A stretch of DNA of 52,042 bases from positions 1-52,042 of IMG/VR virus record IMGVR_UViG_3300021475_000019, one strand, 5' to 3'. Below, one piece after another: positions 1 to 5,722 of the stretch. Source of the stretch: a virus. Position 1 is the first letter of the stretch, and each line of letters opens with the position of its first letter. The notes beneath the pieces are model-generated. The model saw only the letters and a program-made list of their open reading frames with translations. It searched no databases and had not been told where the DNA came from. The translations under genes and the position numbers were made by a program.

Positions 1-70
1 CGCGCAGTTCATCAAGGAACTCGACCAGAAGGTCGAAAGGCTCTCGCGCCGCTACGCGGTGGCGGCGTGA
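1..70 (+). CDS. YqaJ-type recombination exonuclease, 3' end only (copy A)
   Basis: Only the last 22 codons and the stop (TGA at 68-70) are in the window. The sequence is identical to 43235-43304, the end of the complete YqaJ-like exonuclease gene at 42663-43304, so the identity is taken from that copy. The remnant encodes a charged helix followed by a short Ala-rich end. The window therefore starts inside the exonuclease gene of copy A, and the upstream ERF gene of this copy is not present. Confidence 0.85.
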   Translation, partial: AQFIKELDQKVERLSRRYAVAA

Positions 71-119
71 GGACGGCGGGCCAAGGCTCTGCGGGGTTTG
101 GCAATGCCTGGAACGGCTA

Positions 120-402
120 TGCTCGGCCATCCCCGGCGTGGCGCGGCATAGCAAGGCAAGGCTGGGCTGGGCGAGGCAGGGCGTGGAGCGGCACGGCGCG
201 GCTACGCAGCGCATGGCGGGGCCGGGCACGGCAAAGCGCGGCTACGCGCGGCGAGGCATCGCCATGCGCGGCATGGCTAGGCGCGGCGGGGCAGGGTCTG
301 GATCGGCAGCGCCATGCGCGGCTGGGCAGGGCTCAAGCTCGGCTAGGCAAGGCGGGGCATGGCTCGGCTCGGCTCGGTGGGGCCGTGCGCGGCGAGGCTT
401 AA
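120..402 (+). repeat. GGCNN pentamer array A
   Basis: After about 50 bases of ordinary spacer the sequence becomes about 56 units of the form GGCNN on the + strand. The GGC phase is kept almost perfectly and NN takes nearly every dinucleotide (gt, gc, at, aa, tg, ga, ag, ta and others); the first G is sometimes A, C or T. It fills the gap between the exonuclease stop and the next start at 429. Reading frames stay open through it because most units contain no stop, but the translation is a low-complexity Arg/Gly/Ala string and is not a gene. The equivalent gap in copy B (43345-43503) has a shorter array with unrelated NN choices. Confidence 0.9.
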
Positions 403-428
403 CAACGGCAACGAAAGGAAACGCGACA

Positions 429-1025
429 ATGTTCATCACGATTGAAATTCAGGGCATCACACCGCTGATCTGCAACAGGTTCACCGACGAGGCGGCGATG
501 GCCTCGACCAACGGCGACCGGGGCTCGTCGGCTGGGATGGATCGTGGCACGCCGCTGGAGATCGCGGCGTCGAAGCTCTACGTCGGCGTCGGCGGCAAGC
601 CGATGATCCCCTCGCCCAACTTGCTGCGGTCCATCGTCGACGGCGGCGCGCACACCAAACTTGGAAAAAAACAAGTTACGACGGCGCGTTCGTCGCTGCT
701 GTACGCCTGCCTGTCGATTGACGCGGCCGAGGTCGAGATTGTCAGCGAGCAATCGTGGAAGGTCGACACGCGCCCGGTTCGCATTCCCTCGACCGGCGGT
801 CGCATCCTTTGCCACCGGCCGATGTTCGATGATTGGAAGCTCGCGTTCGAGGTTGAACTCGACACGACAATTTTGAACGCGAAGCTCCTGCGGCAGATCG
901 TCGACGACGCGGGCAAGCGCGTCGGGTTGGGCGATTTCCGGCCGGTCTGCAAAGGGCCGTTCGGCAAGTACGTCGTCACGCGGTGGGCCGAGCAGCAGGC
1001 TCTGGCTCCGCGACTGGCGGCGTAA
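429..1025 (+). CDS. conserved phage protein of the recombination module (copy A)
   Basis: This 198-residue protein is nearly identical to the copy B protein at 43523-44119, so it is under strong constraint. The start is the ATG at 429, preceded by GAAAGGAAA; an open frame further upstream is only the pentamer array. It opens with a beta-strand-like segment (FITIEIQGITPLICNRF), then has a loop MIPSPNLLRSIVDGGAHTK near residues 62-80, and ends with RPMFDDWKLAFEVELD and an AG.RVGLGDFRP segment typical of a family found beside phage recombinases. I do not know the function. The overall strand/loop order faintly recalls RAMP/Cas7-type folds, but that is only an impression. It follows directly on the exonuclease, apart from the array, which suggests a role in recombination or DNA handling. 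Confidence 0.8.
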   Translation: MFITIEIQGITPLICNRFTDEAAMASTNGDRGSSAGMDRGTPLEIAASKLYVGVGGKPMIPSPNLLRSIVDGGAHTKLGKKQVTTARSSLLYACLSIDAAEVEIVSEQSWKVDTRPVRIPSTGGRILCHRPMFDDWKLAFEVELDTTILNAKLLRQIVDDAGKRVGLGDFRPVCKGPFGKYVVTRWAEQQALAPRLAA

Positions 1026-1165
1026 AGTTCCGGGCGTGGCGCGGCGCGGCGTGGTCTGGCTTGGCGAGGCGAGGCCGCGTTCGGCAGGGCGTGGCCGGGC
1101 CGGGCGCGGCATTCCCCGGCGTGGCATGGCGAGGCATGGCGTGGGGCGCGGCTCATGGGGTTCTC
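1026..1165 (+). repeat. GGCNN pentamer array B
   Basis: About 25 units of GGCNN on the + strand begin within ten bases of the stop of the preceding gene and run to about 1165. The corresponding gap in copy B (44120-44395) holds about twice as many units with different NN composition. The array runs in frame into the remnant at 1168-1254. Confidence 0.88.
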
Positions 1166-1167
1166 CC

Positions 1168-1254
1168 CCTCATGAGCCGCGCCAAACCCTCAACGTCGTG
1201 TGGCTTTGCCGCAAGCACCACCTCTACCTGCACGCGACGGGTCTGGCGGCATGA
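1168..1254 (+). pseudogene. C-terminal remnant of a Cys/His (HNH-like) protein fused to array B
   Basis: Just after the array, one frame encodes LNVVWLCRKHHLYLH followed by six residues and a TGA that overlaps the next ATG (ATGATG at 1251). The VVWLC..HH...H pattern resembles the last part of phage HNH-type or zinc-binding proteins, but no N-terminal partner motif exists: upstream residues come from the pentamer array. I read this as a gene whose 5' part has been replaced by the array, leaving the stop that couples to the next start. Copy B has no such remnant. A frame open from 1036 would make a 72-residue array-remnant fusion if translated. Confidence 0.45.
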
Positions 1255-1745
1255 TGGCGTTCACCTGGAACGGCTCAAATATGACCCCGATGCGGCCCAA
1301 GGCCGCCGACAAGGCCTTCGTGATCGGCCAACGCTACTGGCTCGACGAGGTCAGCGAGCGGAGCTGGCATTCCCACCAGCAGCAGTTCGCCTGGATCGCC
1401 GAGGCGCACAACAACCTGCCCGACGCGCTCGCCGAGCTTTTTCCGACGAGCGAACATTTGCGCAAGGGCGCATTGATCGCGACCGGCTGGTTCCGCGAGA
1501 CGGTCGTCGATTGCGGGAGCCGGGCGGCGGCGGCGCGTGTGGCCGCCTACGCCAGGGGCGAGGATGAGTTCGCCAAGGTGACGGTGCGGGGCCCGACGGT
1601 GGTGGTGCAGAAGGCGCGCAGCCAGCGCATGCACGGCCTCGACCGGATGGACCGGGCCGAGTTCGAGCGCGCCAAGGCCGACATCCTGGGCTGGATCGCT
1701 AATCTGATCGGCGTCACGCCTGAGCGGCTCAGGGGGGCGGCGTGA
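1251..1745 (+). CDS. conserved phage protein of unknown function (copy A)
   Basis: This 164-residue protein matches 44453-44947 of copy B along its length. A central block (RSW.SHQQQFAWIAEA..NLP..LAE.FP..EHLRK.ALI.TG) and a C-terminal block (EDEFA.V.VRGPTVVVQKARSQ, then FERAKADILGW) are the landmarks of a widespread family in alphaproteobacterial phages, usually near recombination genes. No catalytic motif is evident to me. The start at ATG 1251 (or the adjacent ATG 1254) overlaps the stop of the remnant upstream, and the stop overlaps the GTG of the next gene. Confidence 0.8.
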   Translation: MMAFTWNGSNMTPMRPKAADKAFVIGQRYWLDEVSERSWHSHQQQFAWIAEAHNNLPDALAELFPTSEHLRKGALIATGWFRETVVDCGSRAAAARVAAYARGEDEFAKVTVRGPTVVVQKARSQRMHGLDRMDRAEFERAKADILGWIANLIGVTPERLRGAA

Positions 1746-2398
1746 GGGTCCTCGTCTCCTGCGAGTTCTCCGGCGTGGTGCGGCGCGCGTTTCGGGCGCG
1801 CGGGCATGACGCCTGGTCGTGCGACCTCCTGCCCGCCGAGGACGGCGACCCGCATCACATTCAGGGCGATGTGCGGCTCCTTCTCGACGAGCTGTGGGAC
1901 CTGGTGATCCACCACCCGCCCTGCACCTACCTCTCTGTTTCCGGCTACCACTGGAACTATCGGACGCCCGGCCGGATGGAGAAAACCGTCGCGGCGATTG
2001 AGTTCGCCGAAGTCCTGTGGAGCTGCAAAGCAAAAAAGGTCTGCCTCGAAAACCCGGTCGGCGTCCTGTCCACCCAGAGCCGACTGGGCAAGCCGACGCA
2101 GGTCGTCCAGCCATGGCAATTTGGCCACAACGCATCAAAGGCGACCTGCCTGTGGCTGCGCGGCCTTGCGCCGCTCCTGCCCACCAGAGTGATCGAGGGC
2201 CGCCTCGTCACGCTGCCCAATGGCAAAACGGCGCGGCGCTGGGCGAACCAGACCGACAGCGGGCAGAACCGGCTCCCGCCATCCGAACATCGCGCCATGA
2301 ACCGGAGCCGAACCTATAAAGGCCTGGCTGAGGCGATGGCGGCGCGCTGGAGCGACACGCTGACGTGGACGCAGGGCGAGCTGGAGCTGGCGGCATGA
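1742..2398 (+). CDS. DNA cytosine methyltransferase-like protein
   Basis: The 218-residue protein has the layout of phage C5-cytosine-methyltransferase-like enzymes. An N-terminal FSGVVRRAFRARGHDAWSCD resembles the SAM-binding motif I and motif II acidic end. WDLVIHHPPCTYLS near residues 56-70 supplies the PPC of motif IV with the likely catalytic Cys, and CLENPVG is a motif VI-like ENP. It is short for a stand-alone methyltransferase and I see no clear target-recognition domain, so activity and specificity are uncertain. GTG at 1742 overlaps the preceding TGA (GTGA), and the stop overlaps the next ATG. The gene is missing from copy B, where this position holds only a 67-residue zinc protein. 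A role in protecting phage DNA from host restriction is plausible. Confidence 0.7.
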   Translation: MRVLVSCEFSGVVRRAFRARGHDAWSCDLLPAEDGDPHHIQGDVRLLLDELWDLVIHHPPCTYLSVSGYHWNYRTPGRMEKTVAAIEFAEVLWSCKAKKVCLENPVGVLSTQSRLGKPTQVVQPWQFGHNASKATCLWLRGLAPLLPTRVIEGRLVTLPNGKTARRWANQTDSGQNRLPPSEHRAMNRSRTYKGLAEAMAARWSDTLTWTQGELELAA

Positions 2399-2712
2399 AG
2401 CCGGTGAATTGTCCTCGTTGCGGGGCGGCTCTCTTGCTTTGCGATGCGACAGCCGCCCCGCGTGCGCCCAAGCCGTGGGCCGACGACACGCGGATCAACG
2501 ACCTCCCCGTTAGCGCTCGCGCCAAGCACATCGTGAATGACGGCAAGTGGGACAGCGACGCCAAGGCTTGGGTGCGGACGAACCGGTTCCTCACGGCAGG
2601 CGATGTAGACGCGGCCAGCGACGACGAGCTTCTTTGCCTTACGAACTTCGGCAAAGTTTCCCTGAAGGAACTTAGAGAGGCGATCAAAACCCTCAAAGAG
2701 CAGACGACATGA
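2395..2712 (+). CDS. zinc-ribbon plus RNA polymerase alpha-CTD-like protein
   Basis: This 105-residue protein begins with half a zinc ribbon (CPRCGAALLLC, residues 6-16). After a linker, residues ~38-100 look like the C-terminal domain of the bacterial RNA polymerase alpha subunit: LPVSARAKHIV corresponds to the L..S.RA..I helix, and DELLCLTNFGKVSLKELREAI to the helix-hairpin-helix region LL..NFGKKSL.EI. Against E. coli alpha, the R265-equivalent Arg and the G, S and E of the second helix are kept, while N268 and K298 equivalents are not. Such a domain could contact UP-element DNA or sigma/activators, or simply be a DNA-binding HhH. Start and stop overlap the neighbours by four bases. It is absent from copy B. 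Confidence 0.6.
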   Translation: MKPVNCPRCGAALLLCDATAAPRAPKPWADDTRINDLPVSARAKHIVNDGKWDSDAKAWVRTNRFLTAGDVDAASDDELLCLTNFGKVSLKELREAIKTLKEQTT

Positions 2713-3446
2713 GGACGCTCGCTTGGTTCTCCTGCGGCGCGGCGTCGGCGGTCGCCGCCAAGCTCACGGCCGAGGCCGAGCCCGTCTATTGCGAGACGGG
2801 GGCCGAACATCCCGACAACGAGCGTTTTCTCGCCGACTGCGAGCGATGGTTCGGGCGCAAGGTGACGCGCCTCAAGTCCGACAAATACGCGGACACTTGG
2901 GACGTGTGGACCAAGCGCCGCTATCTCGCGGGCGTGCAAGGCGCGCTTTGCACCGTGGAGTTGAAGGCCGCGCCGCGCATTGCCTTCCAGAGGCCAGACG
3001 ATATCCACATCCTGGGCTACACCGCCGACGCGGCCGACGTGACGAGAGCGAACCGGCTGCGCGAGACTTATCCAGAGCAGGTGTTCCTGACGCCGCTGAT
3101 CGAGCGCGGCATCCTGAAGGAGCATTGCCTCGACATGGTTCGGCGGGCGGGCATCGCGCTGCCGCCGCTGTATGCGCTGGGCTTCCGCAACAACAATTGC
3201 ATGCCGTGCGTCAAGGCGCAGTCGCCGAATTATTGGGCCCTGGTGCGACGCGAGTTTCCGGCCGAGTTCGAACGCTTGGCGCGCCTGTCGCGTGAGGTAG
3301 GCGCGAAGCTCTGCAAGATCGGCGACGGCCCCAACGAGCGCAAACGCATCTTCATCGACGAGGTCCCGCTCGACCAGCCGGTGAGCGATCCGATCCAGCC
3401 GTCGTGCGACTTTCTCTGCCACCTCGCCGAGCAGGATTTGACATGA
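2709..3446 (+). CDS. PAPS-reductase-family (PP-loop) phage protein (copy A)
   Basis: The 245-residue protein has an N-terminal LAWFSCGAASAVAAK segment in the place of the PP-loop SGGKDS motif of adenine-nucleotide alpha-hydrolases. It is followed by ETGAEHPDNERFLADCE and VELKAAPR, which fits the phage branch of the PAPS-reductase superfamily. Late in the protein NNNCMPCVKAQ gives a paired-Cys motif suitable for a metal or iron-sulfur site. Its substrate is unknown: members of this superfamily reduce sulfate, thiolate tRNA or support DNA phosphorothioation. It always sits directly before an HNH gene here, with ATGA overlaps on both sides, and copy B (45144-45878) keeps the pair with very high identity. 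Confidence 0.75.
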   Translation: MRTLAWFSCGAASAVAAKLTAEAEPVYCETGAEHPDNERFLADCERWFGRKVTRLKSDKYADTWDVWTKRRYLAGVQGALCTVELKAAPRIAFQRPDDIHILGYTADAADVTRANRLRETYPEQVFLTPLIERGILKEHCLDMVRRAGIALPPLYALGFRNNNCMPCVKAQSPNYWALVRREFPAEFERLARLSREVGAKLCKIGDGPNERKRIFIDEVPLDQPVSDPIQPSCDFLCHLAEQDLT

Positions 3447-3793
3447 TCCGCATCTCGTTCTCGGCGGCCAGCAAGCGCGCCATCGAGCGCCGCGCGACCG
3501 ACATGACCGGCCGGAAGTGGTGCGAGCAGTGCGGCGCCGAATGCCCGACGCGGGCCGACTATGAAATCGATCATTGCGTGGCCGAGGGCGCGCTCGCGGC
3601 CAACGACAACCGCCCCCCGCTCACCGCCGAGGACGGCAAGCTGTTGTGCTTGAGCTGCCACGACAAGAAAACGAGGCGCGACGTGCGCGAGATCTCCAAG
3701 ACCAAACGCCTGGAGGGCAAGCACCGGCCCATCGACGGCGGGCCGTCAGAGATCGCCCGGCGCTACCGCATCCCCCAGGAGCCTCACAGATGA
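3443..3793 (+). CDS. HNH endonuclease-like protein (copy A)
   Basis: The 116-residue protein has paired cysteines CEQCGAEC, then DYEIDHCVAEGALAANDN with the HNH-type Asp-His, and LLCLSCHDKKTRRD with the second Cys pair and the final His: the zinc-stabilised beta-beta-alpha-metal arrangement of HNH nucleases. ATG 3443 overlaps the preceding TGA. It is not next to the terminase genes, so a packaging role is less likely than recombination or defence. Copy B (45875-46228) is almost identical, with small differences around the first Cys pair. The C-terminal IARRYRIPQEPHR is fully conserved. Confidence 0.78.
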   Translation: MIRISFSAASKRAIERRATDMTGRKWCEQCGAECPTRADYEIDHCVAEGALAANDNRPPLTAEDGKLLCLSCHDKKTRRDVREISKTKRLEGKHRPIDGGPSEIARRYRIPQEPHR

Positions 3794-4194
3794 CCAAGGC
3801 GGGGCCTGGCAAGGCCATGCGAGGTCCGGCCAGGCCGGGCTGGGCATGGAGAGGCGCGGCAAGGGCAATGGCGGCCATTCTATTGGCCGTCATTGCAACG
3901 CCGGTCGAGGCGCACTGTTATTCGGTCTGGCATTACCCGTGGGCCCAACAGTGCGGCGTGGCGCGCAATTTCGGACAGAAGCGAGTTTCTGTCCGCCACG
4001 AAGCCCCCTTCGTGGCGCATGTTGCGCTGCACAAATTAATCGTTGCGCCCCCCCGTAACGATTTCGCGCCCGACCGTAACGATTTCGAAATCCCCCTTCC
4101 CAGCCTCGCCAGGGCCGATCTCGACGGCGGCGCGGCAGATGAGCCCACCCGTGGCCGGATCCTGCTGCGCGCCGCCCTGGAGGCCGCCAGATGA
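3790..4194 (+). CDS. small secreted protein with an array-derived N-terminus (copy A)
   Basis: Copy B (46225-46524) shows the ancestral form: ATGA overlap with the HNH gene, a signal peptide and then HHYSIWKNPWPQRCGVAR. Here the same conserved block (CYSVWHYPWAQQCGVAR) is present, but about 75 bases of GGCNN array lie between the overlapping ATG at 3790 and the hydrophobic stretch. The reading frame is kept. A restart at ATG 3868 (AAGGGCA upstream) gives M-AAILLAVIATPVEA, a short signal peptide cleaved near Ala-His. Use of 3790 would place ~26 array-derived Arg/Gly/Ala residues before it. Downstream of the conserved block the protein is repeat-rich and differs from copy B. The function is unknown; a small two-cysteine exported protein could be an outer spanin or an envelope factor. 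Confidence 0.6.
   Translation: MTKAGPGKAMRGPARPGWAWRGAARAMAAILLAVIATPVEAHCYSVWHYPWAQQCGVARNFGQKRVSVRHEAPFVAHVALHKLIVAPPRNDFAPDRNDFEIPLPSLARADLDGGAADEPTRGRILLRAALEAAR
3797..3866 (+). repeat. GGCNN pentamer array C, inside a coding region
   Basis: Fourteen or so GGCNN units on the + strand occupy the 5' end of the secreted-protein gene. Copy B has no array here and goes directly from the ATGA overlap to the signal peptide, so this array is a gain in copy A or a loss in copy B. Its length preserves the frame. Confidence 0.85.
3973..4017. repeat. two adjacent perfect hairpins in the secreted-protein gene
   Basis: GGACAGAA (3973) pairs with TTCTGTCC ending at 3994, and immediately next CGCCACGAAG (3994-4003) pairs with CTTCGTGGCG (4008-4017) across a CCCC loop. 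Copy B has quite different sequence here (short tandem repeats), so the segment is a variable repeat-prone zone, not a conserved regulatory site. Confidence 0.7.
4053..4087 (+). repeat. 14-bp direct repeat in the secreted-protein gene
   Basis: CCGTAACGATTTCG occurs at 4053-4066 and again at 4074-4087, a 21-bp period equal to seven codons, giving two RNDF-containing peptide units. It is absent from copy B. Confidence 0.75.
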
Positions 4195-4400
4195 CCAAAA
4201 AAGCCCACGGGCCCCGGCAGGTCTACTTCCAGCGTCTCATCCGCGCTTGCAGGAAGGAGGGCGTGAAGCACGTAGAATACCACAGCGACGGCGGGACTAT
4301 TGTAATCCCATTGGACGACGCCTATTTGCAAAACCATGGCCCCGCGCCATCTCCCGCACCGGATGTCGAAGTGAGGGAAAAACCAAAAGCACGCTGGTAA
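4191..4400 (+). CDS. small protein upstream of the integrase (copy A)
   Basis: A 69-residue basic protein whose ATG overlaps the preceding stop and which ends ten bases before the integrase ATG. Copy B (46514-46723) differs in the first half but has the same length and an identical C-terminus (VREKPKARW), and the DNA across this end and the integrase leader is nearly invariant. Both contain a predicted strand-turn-strand (HVEYHSDGGTIVIPLDDAYL) after a basic helix. Position and size would fit an excisionase or integrase accessory factor, but I see no recognisable HTH, so that is only a positional guess. Confidence 0.7.
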   Translation: MTKKAHGPRQVYFQRLIRACRKEGVKHVEYHSDGGTIVIPLDDAYLQNHGPAPSPAPDVEVREKPKARW

Positions 4401-4410
4401 GGGAAATATT

Positions 4411-5457
4411 ATGCCGAAACGTAGAGAAAAAGGGCTTCTTCGCGAGAAGAACCGCCATGACAAATTTGTCTGGTACTACCGCGAAGGCCATGGGCCGCGC
4501 ACCCGCATTCCCGGCGAATTTGGCTCGCCGGAATTTAACGCCGCGCTGGCCGCCGCCAAGGGGTACGGCGCCGGGATCGTCGCCGCGCCCGGCAAAGGCC
4601 TATCGCATCGGGACAGCGGCTCGCTCGCTTGGCTCGTCGATCAGTTCCAGTCCTCGTCGGCCTGGGCCGCGACGAAGCCCGCGACGCAGAAGCAGCGCCG
4701 CAACATCCTCGCCCACGTCGTCAAGGAGAACGGCTCCTACGCCGTGCGCGACCTCGACAGCGGCTGGGTTGTGGACCTCCAAGAGCTGGCCGCCGAAAAT
4801 GGCAAGACCGCCCAGGCCAACGCCGTCGTCAAGGTCCTGCGTTGCCTCTTCGACTGGGCGACGCCGAAGCATATTCCGATCAACATCGCGAAGGCCGTCG
4901 AGCTGATCAAGCGCGACGGGCGCGTCGGCTTCCATTCGTGGACCGAGCTGGAGCTGGAGAAGTTCGAGGCCTTCTACCCGCTCGGCACGCGCGAGCGGCT
5001 CGCCTACTCGGTCCTGCTCTGGACCGGCCAGCGGCGCGGCGACGCCGTCAAGTTCGGCAAGCAGCATGTCCTGCGCAACGGACGGTTGTTCCTGCGCCAG
5101 GGCAAGACCGGCAATCCCGTGACGATCCCGATCCTGCCTGAGCTGGCCGAGGCGCTCGCCGCCGGTCCCGTGGGCGACCTCTGCTGGATCGTCGGCGACA
5201 AGGGCAACCCGCTCACGGCCGACACGTTCACGGGTTGGTTCCGCCAAGTCTGCAACAAGGCAGGCCTGCCGGAGTGCAGCGCGCACGGCCTGCGCAAGGC
5301 GGCGGCCCGCCGGTTCGCCTTGGCTGGCGCAACCTTGGACGAGCTGAAGGCTTGGTTTGGTTGGACTGAGAACCGGACGCCCGGCATCTACACCCGCGAC
5401 GCCGACGCCTCGCAGCTCGCCGACAACGCGGCGCGCAGGATGACCAAGGCGGCGTGA
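4411..5457 (+). CDS. tyrosine recombinase / phage integrase (copy A)
   Basis: The 348-residue protein has a core-binding helical region (residues ~70-165) and a C-terminal catalytic domain. The catalytic set is visible: Arg in LLWTGQRRGDAVKFGK, Lys in the beta-hairpin RQGKTGNPVTIPI, H..R in SAHGLRKAAARRFAL, then Trp replacing the second His in WFGWTENRTPGIY, with Tyr as nucleophile. It would integrate and excise the phage genome at an att site, which I could not identify. The start at 4411 follows TAAGGGAAATATT. Copy B (46736-47779) is over 80% identical in protein, with most differences in the N-terminal arm-binding part. Confidence 0.93.
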   Translation: MPKRREKGLLREKNRHDKFVWYYREGHGPRTRIPGEFGSPEFNAALAAAKGYGAGIVAAPGKGLSHRDSGSLAWLVDQFQSSSAWAATKPATQKQRRNILAHVVKENGSYAVRDLDSGWVVDLQELAAENGKTAQANAVVKVLRCLFDWATPKHIPINIAKAVELIKRDGRVGFHSWTELELEKFEAFYPLGTRERLAYSVLLWTGQRRGDAVKFGKQHVLRNGRLFLRQGKTGNPVTIPILPELAEALAAGPVGDLCWIVGDKGNPLTADTFTGWFRQVCNKAGLPECSAHGLRKAAARRFALAGATLDELKAWFGWTENRTPGIYTRDADASQLADNAARRMTKAA

Positions 5458-5481
5458 AGACGTTTTGGAAAGGAAACGACA

Positions 5482-5688
5482 ATGTTTGACCTCACCTTGA
5501 AAACGCCGCTCCTCCTTGACTGCGGCGAAAATATCGAAACTACGCTCGCGTCATTCTTCGACGCCAACAATGCGATGGACGAAGACGAGCGCGAGGCCAT
5601 AATGACCGCGCTCGAAACTCATGGCGAATACAGTAATGGCGGCGGCGCGGCGGCAGAGTGGACGCTCCGCATCCTCAACCCAGCATGA
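5482..5688 (+). CDS. small acidic hypothetical protein (copy A only)
   Basis: A 68-residue acidic protein, preceded by TTGGAAAGGAAACGACA (GGAAAGGA is a good ribosome-binding site). It contains a helical stretch IETTLASFFDANNAMDEDEREAIMTALETHG and ends in a short beta segment. I do not recognise it. It lies between the integrase stop and a strong terminator and has no counterpart in copy B, where the integrase is followed directly by the terminator. Confidence 0.65.
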   Translation: MFDLTLKTPLLLDCGENIETTLASFFDANNAMDEDEREAIMTALETHGEYSNGGGAAAEWTLRILNPA

Positions 5689-5692
5689 ACCG

Positions 5693-5722
5693 AAAAGGGG
5701 CCCCGCAGGGCCCCTTTTTTTT
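5693..5722. terminator. bidirectional intrinsic terminator after the integrase operon (copy A)
   Basis: AAAAGGGGCCC (5693-5703), loop CGCA, GGGCCCCTTTT (5708-5718), followed by more Ts. A-tract and T-tract flank the stem, so it can end rightward integrase transcription and leftward transcription of the PEP-CTERM gene. Copy B has a different stem of the same design at 47785-47809. Confidence 0.9.

Noticed and set aside
67-402. Open frames through array A (and similar frames in arrays B, I, J), giving Arg/Gly/Ala-rich proteins
   Set aside because: GGCNN units rarely make stops, so several frames stay open by chance. The translations are low complexity and change completely between copies A and B.
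2709-3446. Calling the PP-loop protein a DndC-type phosphorothioation enzyme
   Set aside because: The loop is SCGAAS, other dnd genes are absent and the family in phages is broad; only the superfamily is supported.
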